Positions 1 through 6,557 of a stretch of DNA of 8,417 nt are shown in pieces. The notes beneath the pieces were generated by a model, which was not told the origin of the DNA, did no database searches, and saw only the letters and a list, made by a program, of their open reading frames with translations. The stretch comes from an uncultured Phascolarctobacterium sp. (GTDB lineage: Bacteria; Bacillota; Negativicutes; Acidaminococcales; Acidaminococcaceae). Location: positions 1 through 8,417 of the forward strand of contig USHB01000058.1 of assembly GCA_900554395.1 (NCBI GenBank). The letters are read 5' to 3'. The first letter of the stretch is position 1. Every line of letters begins with the position of its first letter. The position numbers were made by a program, and so were the translations under genes.

Positions 1-32
1 CCGGCAGGCAGGAAAACTAAGGAGGTTTTAAA

Positions 33-1058
33 ATGCTTAAGAAAACAACGGTATGGCTGCTTTCTGTTATGATGCTGGTTATGCTGGCAGTTGCAGGCTG
101 CGGCGGCGGTGAAGAAAAGAAAGCTGAAAATGACAGCCAGAAACTCATCGTTTATACTTCGATGAAGGAATCCCTTATTAAGGGCATTGTTGACGGCTTT
201 AAAAAGGCTAACCCCGGGATTGAAGTTGATTACCAGTCCGCAGGCGCAGGCAAACTGATGGCTAAAATTGCCGCAGAACGCCAGAGCGGTAAAATTTTGG
301 CCGACGTTATCTGGACAAGTGAAGTTCCTGACTTCTACAACATGAAAAACGAAGGCATTCTTTTGAATTACAAGAGCCCTGTTGAACCTGAAACCGTAAA
401 TCCGTTCAGTGATTATGACGGCTCTTTCCATGCAGCACGTCTTGGTACTCTTGGCATTGTTATTAATACCGATAAAATTAAAACCGCTCCTACTCAGTGG
501 GCTGACCTGATGGGCCCGGATTATAAGGATAAATTCGGTATTGCCAACCCTGCTCTTTCCGGTACTTCTTACATGAGCGTTGCTCTGCTTGAAAAACAGT
601 TTGGCTGGAAATTCTTTGAAGATATTAAAGCTAACGGCGGCCGTATTGGTAAAGGTTCCGGTCAGGTTATTGACGATACTGCCTCCGGCGAACTTGGCGC
701 AGCACTGGCAGTTGACTATATTACCAATGCTAAAATTGAAAAAGGCGCTCACCTGCAGCTTTGCTATCCGCCCGAACTGCTCGTAGTTCCGAGCCCGGTT
801 GCAATCTTTAAGGACAGCACCAAAGCTGACGCTGCTAAAAAATTTGTTGACTATCTGCTCGGCAAAGAAGCACAGACTCTCGTTGCACAGCAGGGCACCA
901 TTCCTGTTCGTGAAGACGTAGAAATTCCGGCAAAATTCAATCTGCCCGCTCCGAAAGAAGCTTTGGAAAAATCCATTAAGATTGATTACATCGAAGCAAT
1001 TAAAACCAAAGAAGATACCATTAAGAAATTCTCTGACATTATGCAGATGAAACAATAA
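33..1058 (+). CDS. ABC transporter substrate-binding lipoprotein (FbpA/AfuA/phosphonate-binding type)
   Basis: A 341-residue extracytoplasmic solute-binding protein that would capture a small anionic ligand and deliver it to the permease encoded downstream. Seen: a lipoprotein signal peptide (MLKK, hydrophobic residues 7-21, lipobox V-A-G-C with Cys23 as the lipidated residue), a Gly/Glu/Lys linker, then a mature domain opening with LIVYTSMKES (38-47), typical of family 1/6 binding proteins. The loop N172-P-A-L-S-G-T-S179 resembles the anion-binding SGT loop of phosphonate and sugar-phosphate binders. The adjacent Tyr-Tyr pair used by ferric-binding FbpA proteins is absent; only a single Tyr occurs in the matching stretch (A-V-D-Y229). 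Iron is therefore less likely than a phosphorylated or phosphonate ligand, but the substrate is not determined. Start: AAGGAGG at 19-25, 7 nt before the ATG. First gene of the importer operon; its promoter lies outside the window. Confidence 0.9.
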   Translation: MLKKTTVWLLSVMMLVMLAVAGCGGGEEKKAENDSQKLIVYTSMKESLIKGIVDGFKKANPGIEVDYQSAGAGKLMAKIAAERQSGKILADVIWTSEVPDFYNMKNEGILLNYKSPVEPETVNPFSDYDGSFHAARLGTLGIVINTDKIKTAPTQWADLMGPDYKDKFGIANPALSGTSYMSVALLEKQFGWKFFEDIKANGGRIGKGSGQVIDDTASGELGAALAVDYITNAKIEKGAHLQLCYPPELLVVPSPVAIFKDSTKADAAKKFVDYLLGKEAQTLVAQQGTIPVREDVEIPAKFNLPAPKEALEKSIKIDYIEAIKTKEDTIKKFSDIMQMKQ

Positions 1059-1087
1059 CAGGCATAATAAGGCTAATTACATAATGG

Positions 1088-1099
1088 ACTTTTAAAAGT
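1088..1099. repeat. Perfect 12-bp palindrome ACTTTTAAAAGT
   Basis: The stretch ACTTTTAAAAGT reads identically on both strands and sits between the binding-protein stop codon and the terminator hairpin. It could be a protein-binding site or a chance AT palindrome; no function is supported. Confidence 0.35.
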
Positions 1100-1101
1100 G
1101 G

Positions 1102-1134
1102 CGGCGGAATGGGGTTTCCCGTTCTGCCGTTTTT
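1102..1134 (+). terminator. Intra-operonic intrinsic terminator after the binding-protein gene
   Basis: A 12-bp stem (1102-1113 with 1118-1129, including two G-U wobbles) closes on a four-base GTTT loop and is followed by five T residues (1130-1134). It lies 43 nt after the binding-protein stop codon and before the ribosome binding site of the first ATPase gene. The T-tract is short and no clear new promoter is visible after it, so partial termination is the likely effect: abundant binding-protein mRNA with read-through for the membrane components. Confidence 0.8.
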
Positions 1135-1155
1135 ATAATAACAGGAGGTTGCCTT

Positions 1156-2253
1156 ATGGAAGATATCATTAAGGTTGAAGGCGTCGCTAAAGCCTATGGT
1201 AAGCATCAGGTTCATAAAGGGCTTGACCTTGGCATAAAAAAAGGCGAATGCTTTACGCTGCTTGGGCCTTCCGGCTGCGGAAAAACGGTTTTAATCCGTC
1301 TTATTGCCGGGCATGAAGTGCCTGATGAGGGGCGTATTATTATCGATAATACAGTTGTTGCCGACAGCCAGAGCGGCGAATATATTCCGCCCGAAAGACG
1401 CGGTTTGGGTATTGTGTTCCAGGATTATGCGGTGTGGCCGCATATGACGGTATATGACAACATTGCTTACCCATTGAAAATGGAAAAGCGCCCCAAAGAA
1501 GAAATTAATAAACTCGTTATGAAAATGATTGATATTGTTGGCATGAAAGGGCTTGAAAAGCGCCTTCCTTCGGAACTTTCCGGCGGACAGCAGCAGCGTG
1601 TTGCACTTGCCCGTGCGCTTGTTGCAGACCCTGCCGTAATGCTGCTTGACGAACCGCTTTCTAACCTTGACGCTAATTTGCGTGAAGAAATGCGTTTTGA
1701 AATTAAGGCTTTGCAGCGTCAGTTCGGCATTACGGTTATGTACGTAACGCATGACCAGGAAGTTGCGCTTGCCATCAGCGACCGCATAGCCATTATGGAT
1801 AACGAAGGCCATATCCGTCAGATTGGCACGCCTTATGAAATTTTTGAAAAACCTGCCGATTTGTTTATTTTCAAATTTATGGGCATTGCCAACTTCCTTG
1901 GTGTGCGTGCTGAAAATGGCAAATTCCTTGTAGGTACGGGCAATCAGGAAGTTCCTTGGGATAAACCGCAGGATAGCGCTATTACTAACTGGGTTGCGGC
2001 TTTCCGTCCTTCGGATGTTGTTATCAGCCGTGACGGTGAAGGGCTTAAAGGCGTTGTTAAACGTGCTAACTTCCTCGGTGCAACGATGGATTACATGATT
2101 GAAATTGACGGTGAGCATTTGCGTACGGAAATTGTTACGCATGAAGCAATTTCCGAAAACCTCATGTTCAATGAAGGTGAGGAATGTGTGGTTAACTTCC
2201 GTGCACTGCACTGGTTTGACGCAGCACAGCTTAAGGAGGTGGAAGAATTATGA
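1156..2253 (+). CDS. ABC transporter ATP-binding protein, first copy (PotA/FbpC-like)
   Basis: A 365-residue cytoplasmic ATPase that would power the importer. All nucleotide-binding motifs are present and canonical: Walker A GPSGCGKT (37-44), Q-loop Gln89, signature LSGGQ (141-145), Walker B VMLLDE (161-166) with catalytic Glu166, D-loop SNLD, and switch His199 in YVTHD. The C-terminal 110 or so residues (F-R-P-S-D at 283-287, then F-L-G and D-Y around 306-313) match the TOBE-type regulatory extension of the spermidine/ferric/sugar transporter ATPases (CUT1 family). Length is normal. Start: AGGAGG at 1143-1148, 7 nt before the ATG. The gene ends in a 4-nt ATGA overlap with the permease gene, implying translational coupling. 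It is related to, but clearly different from, the second ATPase of the same operon, with an orthodox signature motif where the partner's is altered. Confidence 0.93.
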   Translation: MEDIIKVEGVAKAYGKHQVHKGLDLGIKKGECFTLLGPSGCGKTVLIRLIAGHEVPDEGRIIIDNTVVADSQSGEYIPPERRGLGIVFQDYAVWPHMTVYDNIAYPLKMEKRPKEEINKLVMKMIDIVGMKGLEKRLPSELSGGQQQRVALARALVADPAVMLLDEPLSNLDANLREEMRFEIKALQRQFGITVMYVTHDQEVALAISDRIAIMDNEGHIRQIGTPYEIFEKPADLFIFKFMGIANFLGVRAENGKFLVGTGNQEVPWDKPQDSAITNWVAAFRPSDVVISRDGEGLKGVVKRANFLGATMDYMIEIDGEHLRTEIVTHEAISENLMFNEGEECVVNFRALHWFDAAQLKEVEEL

Positions 2254-3941
2254 GTACAATTAAAAAAGACAGCGGCTTTGGCGTTGCACAAATAATTCTT
2301 TTGATTTCTATTGCCATTCTGGTAATTTTTGTTGCGTGGCCTGTTCTTTTAATTTTGTTTAATGCCTTTTTTGTTGAAGGTACTTTTAACAGCACGGACT
2401 TTTACAATGTTTTAACCGAGCCGGAAACTTTCCAGGCGCTGAAAAATTCTTTGATTATTGCCAGCATGACAACAATTGGCAGTACGATTGTAGGCACTTT
2501 TTTTGCATGGCTTGTTACTCGTACGGATTTGCCGTATAAAACGTTTATGAAGAGCCTGTTCCTTGTGCCGTTTATGCTGCCGAGCTTTATCGGCGCTTTG
2601 GCATGGAAGATGCTGTTATCGCCTAACTCCGGCTATATCAACACCTTCTTTATGGAAACTTTTGGCCTGAGCGAGCCGGTTTTTGATATTTACACTTATT
2701 ACGGCATCAGCGCGGTTGAAGTAATGTACTTATTTCCGTTTGTATTTATTCAGGTTTGTGGCGCGCTTGAACGTATGGACCCGACTCTTGAAGAATCGGC
2801 TCGTATTTCCGGCGCCGGCCTGTTTACCATTACCCGCAAAATTACCATTCCGCTGGTGCTGCCTTCCATTATGTCCGGCGCTCTCTTGATTATGCTGTAC
2901 TCCATGGCTCATTTTGGTACAGTTGCTGTTTTGGGCATTGAACAGGGCATTTACAATATTCCGACTTTGATTTATGAAAAAATCCATCAGAGCGGCGGCA
3001 GCTTCGATTCTATCCGTACCGGTACCGTGCTTGCAACAGTGCTTGTTGTAACGGCTGCTTTAATTATCTGGGCACAGCAGAAAGTTTTAAGCCGCGGCCA
3101 TTATCAGATTATCGGCGGTAAAAGTTTCCGCCCGATGGAACTTAAACTGCGCGGTCTGCGTTATCCGCTTTTGTTCTTCTGCCTGGCTTACATTGGCTTT
3201 ACCATTTTGCTGCCGACTGCGGTAATCTTCCTTGTTGGCGGCGTAAGCACTTATGGTTTGCCGCTTACATGGGAAAACCTGTCGCTTGATAACTATAAAT
3301 ATATTCTGTTTGAATATGAAGTTACCAAAGATGCTATCTTCAACAGCGTAACGCTCGGTCTTGCGGCAGCAGTTATCACTATGTTTGCCGGCGTTATGAT
3401 TTCTTATGTTATCGTTAAGATGAAAGTACGCGGCAAAGGCATTCTTGAATTCCTCGGCATGCTTCCGTTCTCCGTGCCCGGTTCCGTTATCGCATTGGGC
3501 GTTATCCTCGCATGGAGCGGCAAATTCGGCATTAATCTGTACAATACGGTATGGATTATTCTTGTTGCCTATATCGCGCGTTATATGGCGTTCAGCTTGA
3601 AGGCAAACTCAGCTGCGCTGGAACAGGTACACGATTCTTTGATGGAAGCATCCCGCTCCTGCGGCGCAACGATGTGGCAGTCGTTAAAAGATATTGTCAT
3701 TCCGCTTGTGCGCCCGGGCATGATTTCCGCGTTCTTCTTAATCTTCCTGCCGGCATTGCGTGAATTAACCGTTTCCATTATGCTGTATGCGCCGACGACG
3801 AGAACTATCGGCGTTGCAATTTACACGCTTAACGAAGACGGCGAAACCGTAATGAGTACCGCACTGGCAGGCATCGCGCTGATTCTTATAGTTATCGGCC
3901 AGATGCTGATTAACCATTTTACCAAGAAAGTGAGTGAGTGA
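2250..3941 (+). CDS. ABC transporter permease, two fused transmembrane domains (FbpB/AfuB-like)
   Basis: A 563-residue inner-membrane protein carrying two copies of the binding-protein-dependent permease domain, so one chain can form the whole translocation channel. The first half (about 10-280) and the second half (about 303-558) each contain roughly six hydrophobic segments. Each half carries an EAA cytoplasmic loop that docks on an ATPase: E-E-S-A-R-I-S-G-A-G at 181-190 followed by I-P-L-V-L-P, and M-E-A-S-R-S-C-G-A at 465-473 followed by I-P-L-V-R-P. The fused layout is typical of ferric, hexose-phosphate and aminoethylphosphonate-type importers. The ATG overlaps the stop of the preceding ATPase gene, with AAGGAGG at 2233-2239, 10 nt upstream. 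The two EAA loops differ, which fits pseudo-heterodimeric docking onto two different ATPases. Confidence 0.93.
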   Translation: MSTIKKDSGFGVAQIILLISIAILVIFVAWPVLLILFNAFFVEGTFNSTDFYNVLTEPETFQALKNSLIIASMTTIGSTIVGTFFAWLVTRTDLPYKTFMKSLFLVPFMLPSFIGALAWKMLLSPNSGYINTFFMETFGLSEPVFDIYTYYGISAVEVMYLFPFVFIQVCGALERMDPTLEESARISGAGLFTITRKITIPLVLPSIMSGALLIMLYSMAHFGTVAVLGIEQGIYNIPTLIYEKIHQSGGSFDSIRTGTVLATVLVVTAALIIWAQQKVLSRGHYQIIGGKSFRPMELKLRGLRYPLLFFCLAYIGFTILLPTAVIFLVGGVSTYGLPLTWENLSLDNYKYILFEYEVTKDAIFNSVTLGLAAAVITMFAGVMISYVIVKMKVRGKGILEFLGMLPFSVPGSVIALGVILAWSGKFGINLYNTVWIILVAYIARYMAFSLKANSAALEQVHDSLMEASRSCGATMWQSLKDIVIPLVRPGMISAFFLIFLPALRELTVSIMLYAPTTRTIGVAIYTLNEDGETVMSTALAGIALILIVIGQMLINHFTKKVSE

Positions 3942-3946
3942 CCGTC

Positions 3947-5005
3947 ATGTCTTATATACGCTTAGTTAACGTTACAAAACGCTTTGGCAATGTTACTGCC
4001 GTAGATAACCTGAACTTTGAAATCGGCAAAGGCGAGTGCTTCTCCATGCTTGGTCCCTCCGGCTGCGGTAAAACAACGACCTTGCGCATGGTTGCAGGTT
4101 TTGAAGATTTGAGCGACGGCGAAGTATGGGTTGGCGACCGCCTGCTTTCTTCGCCTAAGAAGCATCATTATACACCGCCTGAAAACCGTAATTTTGGCAT
4201 GGTGTTCCAGGCATTTGCCGTTTGGCCGCATATGAGCGTATACGAAAACGTAGCATTTCCGCTGCGTTTGCGTAAACTGCCAGCTGCTGAAATTGAGCAG
4301 CGTACCAAAGATGCGCTTACGGCAACTAACCTTTTAAAATCTGCGGAAGAAAGTCCGGCAAGCCTTTCAGGCGGCGGCAAACAGCGTGTAGCACTGGCGC
4401 GTGCGCTGGCAATTAATCCGGATGTAATGCTGCTTGACGAACCTCTTTCCAGCCTTGACCCGCATCTGCGTGAAGAGATGCGCTTTGAAATTAAAGATTT
4501 GCAGCGTAAATATGGTTTTTCCATTATTTATGTTACGCATGACCAATCAGAAGCAATGGCGCTTTCCGACCGTATTTTGGTTATGAAGCTTGGCGTTATG
4601 CAGCAGATTGATTCGCCGCTGAATGTTTATAACCATCCGGCTAATAAATTTGTTTTCAGCTTTATCGGCGTATCCAGCTTTAATGATGTTGTTTGGCAAA
4701 ACGGCGCTGCTTATGTAAAAGGTGATAACCGTCCGCTGCCTCCCGGACTTGTAGTGCCGGACCGCATGAAGGGTGAAGCAGTATTTAATCTTGCCAGCCG
4801 TCCGACGGAAATCCGTTTTACAAGCAATGCTGTACGCGGCGTAGTACTGCGTAAAGCTTTCCTCGGTGAAATTATCGACTATCTTGTAAAAATCGGTGAC
4901 CAGGAAGTACGCGTACAGATTGGGCGCCGCGACCATGGCCCTGAAACCGGTGAAGTTTGCTATTTGCACTTCCTGCGCCCGTTCTGGTACAAGGTTGACG
5001 AATAA
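3947..5005 (+). CDS. ABC transporter ATP-binding protein, second copy (PotA/FbpC-like)
   Basis: A second cytoplasmic ATPase for the same importer, 352 residues from ATG 3947. Motifs: Walker A GPSGCGKT (36-43), Q-loop Gln88, Walker B VMLLDE (160-165) with Glu165, D-loop SSLD, switch His198 in YVTHD, then a TOBE-like C-terminus beginning near S-R-P-T-E. The signature reads LSGGG (140-144) followed by K-Q-R, not LSGGQ: the usual Gln is Gly. The start is uncertain. A GTG at 3938 would give a GTGA overlap with the permease stop and three extra residues; ATG 3947 leaves a 5-nt gap. Neither has a good Shine-Dalgarno sequence, so translation probably depends on ribosomes finishing the permease gene. 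I prefer the ATG because MSYIRL suits the family's N-terminus. Tandem stops (TAA TAG) end the gene, followed by a strong terminator. Having two different ATPases in one such operon is unusual. Confidence 0.9.
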   Translation: MSYIRLVNVTKRFGNVTAVDNLNFEIGKGECFSMLGPSGCGKTTTLRMVAGFEDLSDGEVWVGDRLLSSPKKHHYTPPENRNFGMVFQAFAVWPHMSVYENVAFPLRLRKLPAAEIEQRTKDALTATNLLKSAEESPASLSGGGKQRVALARALAINPDVMLLDEPLSSLDPHLREEMRFEIKDLQRKYGFSIIYVTHDQSEAMALSDRILVMKLGVMQQIDSPLNVYNHPANKFVFSFIGVSSFNDVVWQNGAAYVKGDNRPLPPGLVVPDRMKGEAVFNLASRPTEIRFTSNAVRGVVLRKAFLGEIIDYLVKIGDQEVRVQIGRRDHGPETGEVCYLHFLRPFWYKVDE

Positions 5006-5022
5006 TAGTATAATGAAAATGC

Positions 5023-5055
5023 AAAAAAGAGTACCTGTAAAGGTACTCTTTTTTT
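5023..5055. terminator. Bidirectional intrinsic terminator between the importer operon and pdxR
   Basis: A perfect 14-bp stem (5023-5036 with 5041-5054) around a GTAA loop. Its core is AGAGTACCT/AGGTACTCT, flanked by six A on the left and seven T on the right (5049-5055). Read on the plus strand it ends the importer operon; on the minus strand the A-run becomes a U-tract and can end pdxR. The 45 bases from here to the pdxR stop codon hold nothing else recognisable. Confidence 0.9.
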
Positions 5056-5100
5056 ATAAACGTAATTATGAGGAAAATCAGTTAAGTTACAAAATCTCCT

Positions 5101-6444
5101 TTACATTCCCCATACTTTCTGCAATATTTTCAGCGCGGGTTCAATGTCTTCTTCTGATATGCCGGCAAAGGAGAGCAGAATTTCCGGTGCGGCGTTGCCA
5201 GCTGCGGTGACAGGCAGGATGTGGATTCCGGCTTCACGCGCTTTTTGTGCAAGCATTTGCGCATTTGTATCAAGATGAATGGCAAGACGTATGTGCAGGC
5301 CGGATTCATAAGCCATAATACTGATTTTATTGCCGAAAATTTTTTCAAGCGCATTGCGCAGCAGCGTATTTTTTACAGCGTAACGGCGGCGCAGCTTTTT
5401 TATATGGCGGCGTAAATTTCCGGAGGCGATAAATTCTGCCAAAGCAAATTGTTCTATACTGGACGAAGTCTGGTTATATAATTGCTTAATAGTGTTATAA
5501 ACCGGCAGCAGGTTCTGCGGCAGAACCATATAGCTGATGCGCAGGCTGGGCAGCAAAATGCGGGAGAACGAGCCGCAGTAAATAATGTTCTGCCCGCCGC
5601 CCATGCCTTGCAAAGAAGAGATTGGATGCGTAAAATAACGGAATTCGCCGTTGTAGTCATCTTCTAAAATATAACCTCCTGTACTGCGGGTCCAGTCTAA
5701 AAGGTTCAGCCTGCCTTGCGGCGATAATGAACGCCCTTTGTACGGATTGGAGGGGCTGACGTATAATAGATGCGGCAGCAGGTTGTGTAGATGTTCGGAA
5801 TCGAAACGATTTACCTGCCAGCCGGCCATTTTAAAAATCTGCTCTGCTTTAGTAAATCCTGGTTCTTCAAAAGCAATGGAATGGTGTGCCTTGGCAAAAA
5901 CTGCCAAAAGAATTTGCAGCAGGCTTTGAATGCCGGCGCCGATTACAATTTGTTCCGGCGTACAGATTACACTGCGGGCTTCGTGGCTGTAACGTGAGAG
6001 TGTGCTGCGCAGGTAAGGCTCTCCCTGTGGGTCGCCGTATCCGGCAAGCAGCGGCGCATTTTGCAGTGCGTGCCCAAGGCAGCGTTTCCAAACGGAGGTT
6101 GGAAACAGACTGCTGTCGATATAATTGTTGCCAAAGTCATAGCGTGGCGGTATTGCCCTTTTTAACTCAGCCGGCGCAGTTTTATTTTCTGCCGGGCGCG
6201 TTGTAATGTTGGCGGCAAAATAACCGCGTTTAGCTTCGGCAAAGAGATAACCTTCGGCAACAAGCTGATTGTAAGCGGCCTCCGCTGTTGTGCGACTGAC
6301 GTTTAAATCATCTGCCAGGTGGCGCAGGGATGGCATTTTTTCACCGGCACTGATTTCACCGCTGTGGATTTTTTGCTTTATTTCGTTTATTAAACGCAGA
6401 TACAATGGCGAATTGCCATTTGCCTGAGGCATGTTAATTACCAT
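5101..6444 (-). CDS. pdxR: PdxR-like MocR-family transcriptional regulator (GntR HTH + aminotransferase-like domain)
   Basis: A 447-residue DNA-binding regulator predicted to sense pyridoxal phosphate and control the divergent pdxK. Residues 10-80 form a GntR winged helix (P-L-Y-L-R-L, then S-R-T-T-A-E-A-A-Y-N-Q-L-V-A-E-G-Y at 50-66). After a linker, about 100-447 is a fold-type-I aminotransferase domain of normal length. Cofactor-pocket residues visible: Asn233 in P-S-N-P, and Asp262 and Tyr264 in E-D-D-Y. The residue expected to be the Schiff-base Lys (Lys312 in Bacillus GabR) is Arg295 in G-S-F-S-R-I-L; the codon reads CGC. The spacing from Asp262 (33 residues) matches GabR Asp279 to Lys312. 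Start: AGAGGA (6451-6456 on the plus strand) lies 6 nt before ATG 6444, whereas Met5 has no such site. The PdxR assignment rests mainly on adjacency to pdxK; another MocR-type role is possible. Confidence 0.85.
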   Translation of the reverse strand: MVINMPQANGNSPLYLRLINEIKQKIHSGEISAGEKMPSLRHLADDLNVSRTTAEAAYNQLVAEGYLFAEAKRGYFAANITTRPAENKTAPAELKRAIPPRYDFGNNYIDSSLFPTSVWKRCLGHALQNAPLLAGYGDPQGEPYLRSTLSRYSHEARSVICTPEQIVIGAGIQSLLQILLAVFAKAHHSIAFEEPGFTKAEQIFKMAGWQVNRFDSEHLHNLLPHLLYVSPSNPYKGRSLSPQGRLNLLDWTRSTGGYILEDDYNGEFRYFTHPISSLQGMGGGQNIIYCGSFSRILLPSLRISYMVLPQNLLPVYNTIKQLYNQTSSSIEQFALAEFIASGNLRRHIKKLRRRYAVKNTLLRNALEKIFGNKISIMAYESGLHIRLAIHLDTNAQMLAQKAREAGIHILPVTAAGNAAPEILLSFAGISEEDIEPALKILQKVWGM

Positions 6445-6496
6445 AAACTGTCCTCTTTAAAAATGCAAATTCTGGATATTTTTTTAATTACAGTTT
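6445..6496. repeat. Widely spaced inverted repeat AAACTGT ... ACAGTTT (candidate operator)
   Basis: AAACTGT at 6445-6451, immediately next to the pdxR start codon, is the exact reverse complement of ACAGTTT at 6490-6496, just beyond the predicted pdxR minus-10 element. The arms are 38 bp apart. MocR regulators bind two separated half-sites as dimers, so these could be operator half-sites, although family operators are more often direct repeats. Confidence 0.35.
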
Positions 6497-6497
6497 T

Positions 6498-6506
6498 AGT
6501 ATATCA
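6498..6506 (-). promoter_or_regulatory. Candidate pdxR promoter, extended minus-10 (TGATATACT)
   Basis: On the minus strand the sequence reads TG-A-TATACT, an extended minus-10 element with five of six consensus bases in the hexamer. A good minus-35 is not visible, which fits an extended minus-10 promoter. It would give a leader of about 45 nt before the pdxR start. It lies in the left arm of an AGTAT/ATACT dyad (6498-6513). Confidence 0.5.
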
Positions 6507-6510
6507 TAAT
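6505..6510 (+). promoter_or_regulatory. Candidate pdxK promoter minus-10 (CATAAT)
   Basis: CATAAT matches the minus-10 consensus at five of six positions and sits about 48 nt before the pdxK start codon. Only a weak T-rich minus-35 is present near 6482-6488, which would suit a promoter needing activation, as known for PdxR-controlled genes. It abuts the pdxR minus-10, so the two promoters would compete. Confidence 0.35.
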
Positions 6511-6557
6511 ACTTGTGTTAAAAACATAAATTTTTTTGTAATATTGGAGGCTTAAAA

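Noticed and set aside
1291..2211. 306-codon open frame on the minus strand inside the first ATPase gene
   Set aside because: It is wholly antisense to a gene with complete ABC motifs. Its translation (rich in Asn, His, Phe and Arg) shows no recognisable domain, and the length follows from codon bias in the real gene.
4547..4969. Minus-strand open frames within the second ATPase gene (also 4168-4524 and 3962-4231)
   Set aside because: They are antisense shadows of a well-supported coding region, with no recognisable protein family.
33..5005. Confident assignment of the importer as a ferric iron transporter
   Set aside because: Fused permeases of this type are often labelled iron(III) transporters automatically, but the binding protein lacks the adjacent Tyr-Tyr pair expected for ferric binding, so the substrate is left open.
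4896..5210. 104-codon plus-strand frame crossing the end of the importer operon
   Set aside because: It overlaps the 3' ends of two real genes and runs through a strong terminator hairpin, so it is not a plausible gene.
6448..6458. Minus-strand AAAGAGGACAG resembling the AAAGTGGWCTA-type PdxR site of other bacteria
   Set aside because: Only 8 of 11 positions match, there is no second direct copy nearby, and the core is better explained as the pdxR ribosome binding site.
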